From assembly GCF_964028355.1 (NCBI RefSeq), contig NZ_OZ034761.1, positions 806,001 through 870,000 of the forward strand: a stretch of DNA of 64,000 nucleotides, written 5' to 3'. The translations under genes and the position numbers were made by a program. This stretch comes from Wolbachia endosymbiont (group B) of Gerris lacustris. Its GTDB lineage: Bacteria > Pseudomonadota > Alphaproteobacteria > Rickettsiales > Anaplasmataceae. Positions 11,801-23,377 of this stretch are shown here, piece by piece. Each line of letters begins with the position of its first letter. The first letter of the stretch is position 1. Under the pieces are notes generated by a model, which saw only the letters and a list, made by a program, of their open reading frames with translations, did not search any database and was not told where the DNA came from.

Positions 11801-11972
11801 CGACAGAAATACCAGGAAACCCGACAAATACGCTAATTATAGGAATCTGTATATCAGGATTGCTTTCTCTTGGCATTTTTATATAAGTGTATGAGCCGAA
11901 GGTAAAAATCACGATGAGCAATAACATTACTGTTCTATTCCTCTCTATAATTAAGCTTTTCATTTCGGACAT
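8889..11972 (-). CDS. RND efflux pump, AcrB/MexB-type inner-membrane subunit
   Basis: Proton-driven export across the inner membrane, normally with a periplasmic adaptor and an outer-membrane channel. At 1027 aa it is full length. It has the N-terminal helix (RNRTVMLLLIVIFTFGSY), a large periplasmic loop, a helix bundle with GMLVDDAIVISEYADR (TM4 with two adjacent Asp), a second loop, and a C-terminal bundle. No adaptor gene lies beside it in this window. Substrate cannot be read from the sequence. It is 88 bases upstream of nusA, possibly a separate transcript. Confidence 0.9.
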   Translation of the reverse strand: MSEMKSLIIERNRTVMLLLIVIFTFGSYTYIKMPRESNPDIQIPIISVFVGFPGISVEDSEKLLAIPIENELRSIEGVRELKALATNDGAHVILKFGTEYDNKEVLDNVRSKLLNIKSKLPIEAESPIINEINLSLFPILNVGLIGNLPERALTEIARKLKKEIESLPNVLKVEVAGMRKETVEVIIDPTVLTKYNIQSNEIFQAISNNNRLVGSGSLENDTGKYSIKISGLLKDIEDIMNIPIRSQSDAVLRIKDIAKVYLGFEDHQGFARINGLPSIVLEISKRNGKNIIDTVNQVKYLMDKAKDQLPENLKVVYLNDQSKNVRDVLDDLENGIIFAVLLILTIIMLFMGTRAAILVALSIPGSFLIGIMALYLMGITLNIVVLFSLIMAVGMLVDDAIVISEYADRKMICGMDKVEAFCTSVHDMFYPVLSSTLTKLAVFFPLLLWPDTVGKFMQYIPITIILTLTGSLIMALVFIPTLGAIFGKPSITSKKEIIRMSAIESGEVKNTGLIIRTYVRMLEKVLDHPKKFVCVVVFVLSLSSILYFTFGPGLKFFPNVDSDNILISVKVKESLSAKERDLILKKVEERILGVEKEIYVFYARSGKFSDNVIAKIQLELVDWRCRRKAKQILNDIRSSVQNIKGVIIDVQEQKSGPSADKPIQINLSGSASNLNSVAEEILKIMDQPSSGFINIQDSRSAPEIEWNMSIDKSKATSSGVSVATIGDFIKMVTNGILIGKYRPNNADEEIDIVLRFPRKNRNMKTIDNLFINTANGPYSMSSIVKYVPEKKANKLSRIDGSRTVTISADVDTGYLVDERVKFIQNSITQDCSKGVKIDFKGDKEDQQKSGAFLLKAFILAITLMILALVAQFNNIYYTFIVMTAVFLSTTCVFFIFFLIQKIFVVVMCGVGIIALAGIIVNNNILLLDAFHQQIKVRKNNIKQCIINASISRIRPILLTVATTVLGLIPMITKLNISFFTLQITYDAPSSQWWVDISATIASGILAATVLTLFFTPALLIIQRHEKT

Positions 11973-12064
11973 TATACGTATTTACATCATATTATAGCTA
12001 AGATAAATTATATATTAATTAATCCTTATATAGCTTTATGTAAATGATTAAAATTTTTACAGTT

Positions 12065-12093
12065 TTGCAAGCGTAAGAAAATTTCTATATAAT
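12065..12093 (+). promoter_or_regulatory. Sigma70-type promoter for the gene at 12125
   Basis: TTGCAA (12065-12070), a spacer of exactly 17 bases and TATAAT (12088-12093). Transcription would start near 12100, giving a leader of about 25 bases with GAGGG before the ATG. Confidence 0.65.
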
Positions 12094-12124
12094 ATAACTT
12101 TAGTATGGTATTTGAGGGATTATT

Positions 12125-12691
12125 ATGGTAGCAGTTCTAAGTGTGACAGAAGGCAAGAATAAAGTGATCGTATCTGGGTTGGTTGGTGTTTCATCAACTT
12201 TAGTATTTTTAACAGTGATTCACATTGCTGCAAAGATAGCCATTATAGTTACTGCTGCTGCAGTTACTTACGCATTACTCTCATTGATTAATAAAGCAAG
12301 AGCTAAGTCTGCTAAAATTGCCGATGTATCAGAAGATGAAGTGCATAGCAGTGCTGGTAAAAGTGAAGAAAAAGATACCGTAGAAGAACTAGAAAAAGCT
12401 GAAGCTGAGCTAGAAGAAGAAATAATAAGGAAAAGAGCAGAAGAAAAAATGAAAAATGGACTACCTGAACATATGGACCTTGACGGTAACTCACTTGCTG
12501 GGGATGATGATACAAATCAGACTAAATGCGCAACGAATTATATGGATTTAATGCGATCCCCTCCTATGCATATGGATGGATATTACCGAGAAATCAAAGA
12601 GGTTAATGCTCCGAGAACTTCTGTAAGTAATGATCAAATGATAGTACCAAAGCGGCTAACTATAGAAGATATTGTTAACCAGCGTGGTTAG
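12125..12691 (+). CDS. Hypothetical membrane protein with acidic coiled segment
   Basis: The protein is 188 aa. Two hydrophobic segments (about residues 13-33 and 36-57) are followed by a Glu/Lys-rich predicted coiled coil (about 75-115), then a polar tail with HMD motifs (EHMDLDG, MHMDGYY). It has its own promoter and GAGGG ribosome site. I do not recognise the family; the layout of a hairpin of two helices plus a cytosolic coil resembles inclusion-type membrane proteins of intracellular bacteria, which is inference. Confidence 0.75.
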   Translation: MVAVLSVTEGKNKVIVSGLVGVSSTLVFLTVIHIAAKIAIIVTAAAVTYALLSLINKARAKSAKIADVSEDEVHSSAGKSEEKDTVEELEKAEAELEEEIIRKRAEEKMKNGLPEHMDLDGNSLAGDDDTNQTKCATNYMDLMRSPPMHMDGYYREIKEVNAPRTSVSNDQMIVPKRLTIEDIVNQRG

Positions 12692-12708
12692 AGTTTATAT
12701 CAAACTCT
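12690..12708. terminator. Short hairpin over two convergent stop codons
   Basis: AGAGTTT (12690-12696) pairs with AAACTCT (12702-12708) around ATATC. It covers the stops of both converging genes, which are 3 bases apart. There is no long T run, so it would be a weak terminator. Confidence 0.35.
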
Positions 12709-13432
12709 CCATCTTATATTGAGAATCAGATGCAATGCCGTAGACTCTACTTGGTGGAATGATTTTGTTCTCTATACCGAAAGCCATGCCTTCAACTATT
12801 GCTGCAAGCACCTTTTCAAGGTTGCAATCTGCTCCGGGAACACGGTGCTCCAGCCGGCACCTTTTGAAATCGTTGCCAAAATAGGGGATTCTTATTGCAG
12901 CAGTTCTGTTATTTACTCCCCAGCTAATCGTAGTTGGGGTATGGATATCTGGATATTGAAACCTTAAATATGATTCATCATTTGGAGCAAAAAATAGCAT
13001 ATATTTTTTCATCATTGCACATAGTCCACCTATGCTGTGAATCAGGTAGTCACTATATTTTTGTTTGCTGCTGTAAAATAAGTTATCGTTATTTGAATTC
13101 ATAAGGTTAACATGCACATTTAATGCACTGCCTGCTCTATCCAGATAAGGCTTTGCTTTAAAAGAAACATTTCCCCCAAGTTTTTGTGCTACTTCAGTAA
13201 GTAATTGTTTTGCCAACTCAAAATGCATAATTAAATTATCAGAGCCCGTATAACAGTCACTTTTTATCTCATATTGGTTTAAAGAACTCTCTTTCTCACA
13301 AAAAAATCCAAGAGAAGCTATTTTATTTTTGATGCTATTCAGAAATAAATATTCTTTTTTTATTCCCTCAGTGTAAAACTCCAGTTCAATACCAAATACA
13401 GTATTATGGCTCAAATTACTTAATATAATCAC
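12695..13432 (-). CDS. Short glutamine-synthetase-like catalytic protein
   Basis: The protein is 245 aa, against about 440-470 for normal glutamine synthetase. It keeps parts of the catalytic barrel: IELEFY at the start (Glu metal-ligand region), SALNVHVNLMN (compare G.GMHVH), SWGVNNRTAAIRIP (the Asn-Arg-Thr loop) and RLEHRVPGADCNLEKVLAAI (the R.E.R site and conserved GADxN). The N-terminal beta-grasp domain and several loops are missing. It may be a ligase with another substrate. Start is GTG at 13432. It converges on the gene at 12125. Confidence 0.72.
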   Translation of the reverse strand: MIILSNLSHNTVFGIELEFYTEGIKKEYLFLNSIKNKIASLGFFCEKESSLNQYEIKSDCYTGSDNLIMHFELAKQLLTEVAQKLGGNVSFKAKPYLDRAGSALNVHVNLMNSNNDNLFYSSKQKYSDYLIHSIGGLCAMMKKYMLFFAPNDESYLRFQYPDIHTPTTISWGVNNRTAAIRIPYFGNDFKRCRLEHRVPGADCNLEKVLAAIVEGMAFGIENKIIPPSRVYGIASDSQYKMESLI

Positions 13433-13758
13433 AAATTTACTTCAATAAATTTATATTAAATCAGATGTATTTATACAAGTACTTTACTTATTTATCAGTA
13501 AATTTAATATCTTGTTTATACATAATATATTACTATTTTTTAATAACATACTTCTAATCCTCGGTACAAGCAACATTTATAAATTGATTGTTTTTATTTC
13601 AAAAAAATGATCAATTTTAGTGCTTTTATACTCTTTACAACTCGTCAAAAAATCCTCATAATTTTAAGTATATATTAAGTAGTGTTAGCTTTTTATCTTA
13701 CAGTAAGCTATTGATTATCTTACATCTTTCTAATTATTGTTCTTTCTTGGTGTGGTAT
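13433..13758. other. AT-rich intergenic region before dnaA
   Basis: About 325 bases with no supported gene. I looked for TTATCCACA-like DnaA boxes and saw none convincing. It probably carries the dnaA and GS-like gene promoters. No evidence that it is the replication origin. Confidence 0.4.
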
Positions 13759-15141
13759 ATGAACTTAACTAACCCTAAGGTTTCTACTATGTTTTTTGAT
13801 CAGATTATTACAGTAACGGACCACAATGTTACTTGGGAAAAAATCCAAAATTGTCTCCATAATCTCTATGGAGAAGCAACATATAACAGCTGGCTGAGTT
13901 CACTAAGATTTATCAGCAACAGAAATGGAGAAGTTTTGTTGTCTGTACCAACAAGATTTATAAAGGAGTGGATTACAATTCACTACATGGAAAAAATATT
14001 ATCATTATGGCAAAGCGAAGATCAAAGTGTATGTTCTATTGATATTCAATTAATTGAAGAAAGAAATTCAAATTCTAATACGATACTAAAAAATAGAGAG
14101 GAAAATAATCATAATCTTGGTTCACCACTAGATACCAGATTCACTTTTGATAATTTTGTGGTAGGAAAGTCAAATGAGTTAGCATTTACAGCAGCAAAGC
14201 GTGTAGCGGAATCTATAGATCCAATATCAGGAAGCAACCCTTTATTTCTATATGGTGGAGTGGGACTTGGTAAAACACATTTAATGCATGCTATAGCTTG
14301 GGACATAGTCAATTCTCTGTCAGCAAAAAGAAAAGTGGTATATTTATCAGCAGAGAAATTTATGTATCAATATATTACGGCGCTGCGGAGCAAAGATATT
14401 ATGTTATTTAAAGAGCAATTTAGATCAGTAGATGTATTGATGGTAGATGATGTGCAATTTATCAGTGGTAAAGATAGTACACAAGAAGAATTTTTTCACA
14501 CTTTCAATGCATTGATAGACCAAAATAAACAATTGGTTATATCAGCTGATAGGTCTCCTAGTGATCTTGATGGAGTAGAAGAAAGAATAAAATCACGACT
14601 TGGTTGGGGATTAGTTGCAGATATTAACGAAACAACTTTTGAATTAAGACTTGGTATATTGCAGGCGAAAGTGGAGCGAATGAATATGTATGTTCCAAAG
14701 GATGTCCTAGAATTTTTGGCAAGGAATATAAAATCCAATATAAGAGAACTAGAAGGAGCATTAAATAAGGTTGCTCATACCTCGTTAATTGGAAGAAGCA
14801 TGACAGTAGAATCAGCTAGTGAGACCCTAATTGATCTTCTTAGGTCAAATCATAGGTCAATCACAATAGAAGAAATACAGAAAAAAATAGCTGAATTTTT
14901 CAATATAAAGATTGCAGATATGCAATCTAATAGAAGGCTCCGCAGTCTTGCGAGGCCGAGACAAATAGCTATGTATTTCGCAAAGAAGTTTACGCAAAAA
15001 AGTTTACCAGATATTGGAAGAAATTTTGGTGGTAGAGATCATGCTACTGTTATACACGCAGTCAAACAAGTGGAAAATTTCATAAGAACTGACCCAAAAT
15101 TTGCTGATGAAATCAATCGATTAAGAAAGATGTTTAAGTAG
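13759..15141 (+). CDS. dnaA: Chromosomal replication initiator DnaA
   Basis: Opens the replication origin. I use ATG 13759 (460 aa); the frame is open to a TTG at 13711 but those residues ([10 protein letters not shown]) do not look like DnaA. Domain I is at residues 10-85, then a short linker. The AAA+ domain has [13 protein letters not shown] (Walker A), VLMVDDVQF (Walker B) and the sensor 2 region [10 protein letters not shown]. Domain IV ends with the DnaA-box contact [19 protein letters not shown] 13789 is a second possible start, with AAGG ten bases upstream. Confidence 0.95.
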   Translation: MNLTNPKVSTMFFDQIITVTDHNVTWEKIQNCLHNLYGEATYNSWLSSLRFISNRNGEVLLSVPTRFIKEWITIHYMEKILSLWQSEDQSVCSIDIQLIEERNSNSNTILKNREENNHNLGSPLDTRFTFDNFVVGKSNELAFTAAKRVAESIDPISGSNPLFLYGGVGLGKTHLMHAIAWDIVNSLSAKRKVVYLSAEKFMYQYITALRSKDIMLFKEQFRSVDVLMVDDVQFISGKDSTQEEFFHTFNALIDQNKQLVISADRSPSDLDGVEERIKSRLGWGLVADINETTFELRLGILQAKVERMNMYVPKDVLEFLARNIKSNIRELEGALNKVAHTSLIGRSMTVESASETLIDLLRSNHRSITIEEIQKKIAEFFNIKIADMQSNRRLRSLARPRQIAMYFAKKFTQKSLPDIGRNFGGRDHATVIHAVKQVENFIRTDPKFADEINRLRKMFK

Positions 15142-15298
15142 CACTTTATTAATGACAACCAGGCTGGTTTCATTTCTTTGATCAAATATCTTTTTCAAGT
15201 AGATTAAGTAAATCAAAGATCAGTATTAGTATAAGCTAAGAGAAAATAGCTAGTCGATTGCTTAAAAAGTATATAAAATCACAATTTAAGTAGGAAAT

Positions 15299-16171
15299 AT
15301 GGCCATTAGACTTATTCCAGACAATCTTAATATCAAATTTAGTAAATATGGAAAATTGACAGCATTCATTAGCATTATTCTCATCATTTTTTCAGTGCTT
15401 ACTGTTGTACTACATGGAGTGAATTTAGGCATAGACTTTACAGGTGGGATTTTGATGGAGATAAAATCCTCAAGCGAGGATCATACTATTCTTGATATAC
15501 TAAAAGAGAATGGATTTGCAATACAGAATTCAAAAGCTGGTGATAATTTAGTTGTGCGGTTTAAAGATGAGGGAGATGAAGATAAAATTAAAAAGGTTAA
15601 AAGTATATTAGAAAGCAAATTAGGTAATTTAGTAACTTATCGCAAAATAGATTATGTTGGTCCACAAATAGGTTCAACACAGATATTTGAAGGAATATTA
15701 TCCATGTTGATTGCAATTGTTGGAATATTTTTTTATGTTTGGCTTAGATTTAATTGGCAATGTGGATTGGGTGGAACAGCGGCACTGATCCATGATGTGA
15801 TTTTAACTCTTGGCTTTATCAGCTTAACGAGTATTGAGTTTAATATTTCATCAGTTGCAGCTCTACTTACCGTGATTGGCTATTCAATTAATAATTCAGT
15901 GGTTATATACGATCGGATTCGAGAGTATCAAAAAAATAGAAAAGATGTAGAAATGGATGAAATAGTTGATGCTAGCATTAATTCTACACTATTTCGTACT
16001 ATGTTAACTTCAGGTACTACTCTTCTTGCCGCTCTTCCTTTAGTGCTGATTTGTACAGGTGTGGTCAGAGACTTCTGCTTAATCATTTCTTTTGGCATTG
16101 CAATCGGCACCTGTTCCGCAATATTTATCTCTGCTCCTATATTGACCTGCAGGGCTTTAATAAGCAGGTGA
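15299..16171 (+). CDS. secF: Protein translocase subunit SecF
   Basis: Membrane partner of SecD that uses the proton gradient to help pull proteins through SecYEG. The 290 aa length is typical. TM1 is followed by [16 protein letters not shown], the family signature, then a periplasmic loop and five more helices including the conserved [18 protein letters not shown] segment. secD is not in this window. Start ATG 15299 follows a weak TAGGAA ribosome site. Confidence 0.95.
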   Translation: MAIRLIPDNLNIKFSKYGKLTAFISIILIIFSVLTVVLHGVNLGIDFTGGILMEIKSSSEDHTILDILKENGFAIQNSKAGDNLVVRFKDEGDEDKIKKVKSILESKLGNLVTYRKIDYVGPQIGSTQIFEGILSMLIAIVGIFFYVWLRFNWQCGLGGTAALIHDVILTLGFISLTSIEFNISSVAALLTVIGYSINNSVVIYDRIREYQKNRKDVEMDEIVDASINSTLFRTMLTSGTTLLAALPLVLICTGVVRDFCLIISFGIAIGTCSAIFISAPILTCRALISR

Positions 16172-16190
16172 AGCATAAGAGTTAATTATT

Positions 16191-16208
16191 TATACTAAAA
16201 TTAGTATA
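16191..16208. promoter_or_regulatory. Perfect 8-bp inverted repeat before a small gene
   Basis: TATACTAA (16191-16198) and TTAGTATA (16201-16208) with 2 bases between. It lies 20 bases after the secF stop and 38 before the next ATG. It may be an operator or overlap a -10 box (TATAAA at 16205); there is no T run for a terminator. Confidence 0.35.
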
Positions 16209-16246
16209 AAATTTCTTCATTATTCACATTATAAAGGAGTTTTTTT

Positions 16247-16592
16247 ATGGTAGATACTTTAGAATTGCGGTTGAAAGATATTGATAATTTTGGTTCATCG
16301 GGAGATAGTTTTTATGTTAAATTAAAAAATGGTGCAGGGTGTAGTTTTGACAAAAATGATTTAAAATGTTCATATAATACTCAGAGATTTAATGAACAGA
16401 TAGAAATAGAAAATATCGAGCTCAAGCCTAGTAAAAAAGAAGCTAATAGCAAAACTAATAAGACATTTGATTCTAAAGTTACAGGTGATATGAAAGTAAC
16501 TTACAATGTATAATATCCGAATTCAAAGTCAGGTACGAGTGGAAGTCTAAATGCTACCATTGCTTTTCAAGGAGAAGGTAATAATGTTGTTA
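16247..16592 (+). pseudogene. Unknown small gene with internal stop, cut at its end by IS630
   Basis: A strong AAAGGAG site precedes ATG 16247. The frame reads 88 codons to TAA 16511-16513. The same frame then stays open (YPNSKSGTSGSLNATIAFQG...) to the IS630 edge. Joining across the element with one TTA removed gives one last Ile codon and TAA, so the original gene was about 116 codons with one nonsense mutation. The first 88 codons could still make a protein. Composition is polar with a beta-like pattern; family unknown. Confidence 0.55.
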
Positions 16593-16744
16593 TACCAATT
16601 CCCGCTATACAAGCAACGAATAGACAATAATGGAAAAAAAGCCATACTGGAGTAAGTAAAATAGCGAGGTTTAGATGGCATTAAGATCAAAATTATTGGA
16701 TGAAAAAGTGGTGGAATCAGCAAAAGAGATGCTGAAGAAAGTAA
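16593..16744 (+). mobile_element. IS630 fragment (left 152 bp), cut by IS5
   Basis: It begins TACCAATTCCC after a TTA at 16590-16592, runs through the orfA start (ATG 16675) and stops after 23 codons at an IS5 element. The TTA on its left matches the TTA on the right of the full copy at 17722-18824, not that copy's own left flank (TGA). See the mosaic finding. Confidence 0.85.
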
Positions 16745-17607
16745 GAGCCTGTTCATAATCTTTTGAGGAGCAAGGCAGTAAAAGCTAGAACGACCATTTG
16801 TAGGCTAGTATTGAGTTTACGCTCGCAATTTTTCCATAACCGTCTACACTTTTCCAGCCAAGCAAAAGAACGCTCTACAACCCACCTTTTTGGCAATACA
16901 ACAAAGGTATGTAATTCACTTCGTTTTATTACTTCAACGGTTGCACCAATAGTCGTTTTTATTTGAGTTGCAAAATTTTCTCCTGTATAACCTGCATCAA
17001 CTAGTATATTTTGAACTTCGGAAAGATTTTTTCTTGCGTTACAAATCATCTCTACAGCAGCAGTACGATCTCCGATATTAGCTGTAGTAATATAAATTGC
17101 ATGTGGCAAACCTTGCGTATCTACTGCAATATGACGCTTTATTCCTGAAATTTTCTTGCCGGCATCATAACCTTTTTCTTCAGCAATATCGGTGTTTTTT
17201 ACACTTTGAGCATCAATGATGCAGAAGCTTGTTTTTGTATTCCGACCACTGTTGAAACGAACCTCTCCAACTAATTTTTTTTAAGACAATTTCTAGAACA
17301 CTTTCTCTATCTTCATTCGGTTTTTTACTCCATCTCTTGAAGTAATCGTAACAATTGCGCCATTTTGGAAACTCTTTTGGTAGCATTCGCCACTGACAGC
17401 CACTTTTTAGCACATAAAGTACACCGCAAAATAACTCATATAAATCCAGTTTTCTTGGTTTTGTTTTTTTTCTACAGGATTCTAGATCTGGTAATATAAT
17501 CTCAAATCTTTCCCGACTTATATCACTTGGGTATACACTCCTCATATATCCTAACTTATATACATTATCTCTTAGTTTATTCCTTTCTTGAGATCATGTA
17601 CAGGTTC
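16745..17607 (-). mobile_element. IS5-family element, copy A
   Basis: The element is 863 bp, from GAGCCTGTTC to GTACAGGTTC, with imperfect terminal repeats. It is identical in length to copy B at 26198-27060. Left flank is TAA and right flank is TGA, so the target duplication does not match, unlike copy B. This suggests recombination through the element. Confidence 0.88.
16753..17545 (-). CDS. IS5-family transposase in two frames
   Basis: orfA is 17213-17545 (start ATG, MRSVYPSDISRERFEIILP). The second frame runs from about 17280 down to 16753. They meet at a run of eight A (minus strand, TTAAAAAAAATTAG), a probable -1 slippage site: shifting there gives KKLVGEV and a continuous protein. DDE residues are in the second frame: Asp in CIIDAQSV, Asp in ILVDAGYTG and Glu in VVERSFAWLEK. 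Both frames are otherwise intact. Confidence 0.85.
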
Positions 17608-17721
17608 TGAAAGTAAGCGAGTTAATGTTGATCTAGAGTCACTTAATAGTCCTCTTGATAATGAAGATAATGTAGAAAGTCATAGCTCTGCAAATAGTGG
17701 TCCAAATGTTGTAGATACTGA
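17608..17721 (+). pseudogene. Orphan gene fragment trapped between IS5 and IS630
   Basis: An open frame of about 37 codons (ESKRVNVDLESLNSPL...) with no start or stop, polar and rich in Ser, Asp and Asn. It begins with TGA next to the IS5 and ends with TGA next to the IS630. It does not continue into either neighbour gene, so it probably came from another locus. Source gene unknown. Confidence 0.5.
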
Positions 17722-18824
17722 TACCAATTCCCGCTATACAAGCAACGAATAGACAATAATGGAAAAAAAGCCATACTGGAGTAAGTAAAATAGCGAGGTT
17801 TAGATGGCATTAAGATCAAAATTATTGGATGAAAAAGTGGTGGAATCAGCAAAAGAGATGCTGAAGAAAGTAAGAAATAATGCGTATGTTGCAAAAAAAC
17901 TAAATGCTGTAATTGCAGCAAAAAAGCACAGTATAACAGCTGTAGCAAAAATATGTTGCATTTCGAGAAAGGCAATTACTACATGGATAAAGCACATAAA
18001 ATTTGGAAGAGAAGAAAAATTATTTTCTCCACCTCAACGCCGTAGAAAAACTATATTGAACCAAAGTCAACTTGAACAAATTGAGGTGTGGATAGAGGAA
18101 AACCCCAATATTACTATTAGAGAAATGAGAATAAGAATCCAAGAAAGATTTGGTTTGAATATCAGCAAATCCACAATACATCGTAATATGCAAAGAATGA
18201 AATTCTCATATATCACACCAAGACCAGTTCATAGTGGACAGGATAAAAATAAGCAAGAGGAGTTTAAAAAAAAACCTCAATGAAACTATTGTCATGCATT
18301 CTGAAAAAGAGCTATTTTTCTTCGATGAATCACGGTTTGGTACACATTCAAAAGTTGGACATGGGTGGTTTAAAAAAGGCAGTAGGACACAGGTTAAGGT
18401 AAAATTAGGTAGGGAAAATTTTTATCTCTATAGTGCAGTTAATCCCAGAAATGGAGAGAATTTTAGCTTATTTGCACCAAACGTCAACACTGCTTGTATA
18501 AATATATTCCTTGAACAGATGTCGCAATATTTAGGAATACGAAAGGCTTTTCTCGTGATGGATTGCGCTAGTTGGCATAAGTCAAAAAGTTTAAAGATAC
18601 CTAAAAATATCGAAATTATATACCTACCACCATACTCACCTGACCTCAATCCTGTTGAGAGGTTTTGGTTATATATAAAACAGAACATTTTGCGCAATAA
18701 AATCTACGATACAATTGTTCTGCTTGAGAGCGCTTTGTGTAAATTTATTACCTCTCTTTCCCCTTCCACGGTTAAACAACTCTGCAATGCTTCTTATTTG
18801 GTTCATTAATAATGAGAGTTGGTA
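17722..18824 (+). mobile_element. IS630-family element, full copy 3
   Basis: Full 1103 bp. Left flank TGA (17719-17721) and right flank TTA (18825-18827) do not match; all other intact copies have matching flanks. The right TTA pairs with the left TTA of the fragment at 16593. Confidence 0.9.
17804..18809 (+). CDS. IS630 transposase in two frames (orfA 17804-18283, orfB 18234-18809)
   Basis: Base sequence type: Ile in WIEE and Arg in QRRRK. Nine-A slippage run present. DDE residues intact. Confidence 0.85.
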
Positions 18825-18842
18825 TTATATAAGTAGTATTCT

Positions 18843-19367
18843 TTAGCCACGATATAATATCAGCTTGTTATCTCTTATAGTGAAATGGAAATACCTCAAA
18901 AAGCTCATGCCAAGTAATGAATGGGACATAGAGTGAGTATTAACACTAGCGTGCACATCATTAATTAAAAAATTTCCTATTTTAACTTGAGGTATTTGAA
19001 CCACTCCAGCTTTTATTTGACCTTTTGCAGTTTCATATATTTTAAAGTCTTGAATGTTTTGTAAGTTAATACCAGCATGTAACGCATCTTTTTGCGATAG
19101 AACAATATCAGTTGCTCCGGTATCAAGCAAAAACGTTATATTACGATCATTGACTTGAGCTTGAATATAAAAGTGTCCATCGTATGACTTTGTAAATTCA
19201 ATACTTCCGCCATTTTGAACCCTTCCTTTGTACGGTAGAAAAGTGCTCAGAAACCTATTGCTTAGTTTATCCCCTTGTGAATCAATAAACATTGCAGTAA
19301 TGACTATTATCAGTAGCCAAATAACTAAATTTTTTGCTGCATTCATATTATTAAAATTTGAAGCCAT
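18843..19367 (-). CDS. Membrane-anchored retropepsin-like aspartic protease
   Basis: The protein is 174 aa. One N-terminal membrane helix (about residues 12-29) is followed by a clan AA protease domain. FLLDTGATDIVLS is the single active-site motif (Asp-Thr-Gly), and LLGMSFLRYFHF near the end is the family's flap/dimer signature. This is the TIGR02281-type family; such enzymes act as dimers, probably in the periplasm. The substrate is unknown. It is divergent from yidC. An IS630 lies just 18 bases past its stop, but the gene appears complete. Confidence 0.85.
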   Translation of the reverse strand: MASNFNNMNAAKNLVIWLLIIVITAMFIDSQGDKLSNRFLSTFLPYKGRVQNGGSIEFTKSYDGHFYIQAQVNDRNITFLLDTGATDIVLSQKDALHAGINLQNIQDFKIYETAKGQIKAGVVQIPQVKIGNFLINDVHASVNTHSMSHSLLGMSFLRYFHFTIRDNKLILYRG

Positions 19368-19414
19368 AAGAGTAAGTTTTTAAGATTAGCGTTAAAAGCT
19401 ATTATTAAAAATAA

Positions 19415-22060
<2,646 letters not shown>

Positions 22061-22160
22061 CAAATTTCTTACAATTATGTGAATATCTATTTTTTGAGAC
22101 AGTTTCTACAATAAGTTTAAGTCATTAACACTAAAAAAATGAAGAGAAGACTTATTCCTT

Positions 22161-22841
22161 TTATACTTGGCTGCTTAATGATCTTTCTGGCTCTTCGTGT
22201 TCAACTTTTGGTAACTTAACAATTGAGCCTGGCACAAATTCAATGATTACTTCTTTAGCATTATTTTCTTCAACGCCTAAACCTAACGTTTCTAACTCCT
22301 GTCAACAAATTATCTCTTCAAATATACCATCACCATTCTTCTTGTATAGCTGATGCAGATCAAGGAGTTTAGTGTTGCCAAGCAAGATCATCGGTTCAGG
22401 ATTATCCTTGTATTTAATCTGGCTATAACTTGCAGCTTTGAATACTTCGCCTTTTGAGTTAGTAAAGTCTATGGTATATTCACGATTTTCGTTCTCATAG
22501 TTCTCTTCAATAAATTCAAGATCTTTATCTGTTACTTGCAACATCAGGTATCTTTGACAGCTACCAGTAACAATCCTCGGAGCTTTAAGCTCAGATATTT
22601 CATTGTTTTTCATGATGGAATATGTTGCTAAAATAACCAATGAAACTGCAACAAATGCTAAAACACTTATTCCAAGTGGTGTAGCTGCAAAAACTGCAAG
22701 TGGCTCTAGAATAGAAGTTGAAGACACCCAATATGGAGCTGAAAGTGCTGTTGCTGCACCTATGACACATAGAGAAGTAAGTACTAAAAGTGCAGTATTT
22801 GTTTTGTGGAGCTGGCCACGGTGGTTTTTAGAAATTAACAT
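22161..22841 (-). pseudogene. Two-helix membrane protein gene with an in-frame TGA
   Basis: From ATG 22841 the frame codes 179 aa to TGA 22302-22304. Two membrane segments lie at about residues 17-37 and 50-73, then a soluble domain. Beyond the TGA the same frame stays open for 46 more codons (QELETLGLGVEEN...) to TAA 22161-22163, with clear coding character. So the gene was probably 226 codons with one nonsense mutation, and a truncated 179 aa form may still be made. Function unknown. Confidence 0.6.
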
Positions 22842-22915
22842 AATTCCCTTATTAAAATTTAAATTGATTAAAGTTATATGTGAAAAATTATTACTGTCAA
22901 CTTATAAACAATAAA

Positions 22916-23377
22916 TTATCTACCACTTGAGCCAAAGCCCCCTGAATTGCGACCAGTTTCTTCTGCATAAAATTCTTCTGTGTTGTTCCAAACTATCTGA
23001 GGTACAGGAGTAATGAGGATTTGCGCGATTCTATCTCCTCTTTTTATCTCATATGAATGATTACTTAGATTAATTAGGCAAACTTTAACTTCACCTCGAT
23101 AATCAGAGTCTATAGTGCCTGGAGAATTTAAGATAGTGATTCCATCTTTTGCAGCAAGTCCAGAACGCGGGCGTACTTGCCCTTCAAAACCGTTTGGTAT
23201 TGCAATCACAATGCCAGTTGGAATAAGTAACCTTTCAAGTGGATTTAAAATAACAGAGGTGTCCAATGCAGCATAAAGATCCATGCCAGCACTCTGCATA
23301 GTTGCATAATAGGGAAGAGGCAAGCTTTCTCCATGTGATAACTTTTTTATTTCTACTTTAATTTTATCTCTTTGCAT
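22916..23377 (-). CDS. dut: dUTP diphosphatase
   Basis: Hydrolyses dUTP to dUMP, keeping uracil out of DNA and feeding dTMP synthesis. The protein is 153 aa. The five trimeric dUTPase motifs are visible: SAGMDLYAA (1), RPRSGLAAKDG (2), GTIDSDYRGEVKV (3), GDRIAQILI (4) and the C-terminal GRNSGGFGSSGR (5), so it is complete. Confidence 0.95.
   Translation of the reverse strand: MQRDKIKVEIKKLSHGESLPLPYYATMQSAGMDLYAALDTSVILNPLERLLIPTGIVIAIPNGFEGQVRPRSGLAAKDGITILNSPGTIDSDYRGEVKVCLINLSNHSYEIKRGDRIAQILITPVPQIVWNNTEEFYAEETGRNSGGFGSSGR

Noticed and set aside
13433..13758. Replication origin next to dnaA
   Set aside because: No DnaA-box cluster visible, and in Wolbachia the origin is described elsewhere (near hemE).
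13711..13758. Longer DnaA start at TTG 13711
   Set aside because: The extra 16 residues are hydrophobic and unlike DnaA; ATG 13759 gives the normal length.
16733..17618. 9-base direct repeat GAAAGTAAG around IS5 copy A as target duplication
   Set aside because: It is offset from the element ends by different distances, and copy B shows a 3-bp TAA duplication; probably chance.
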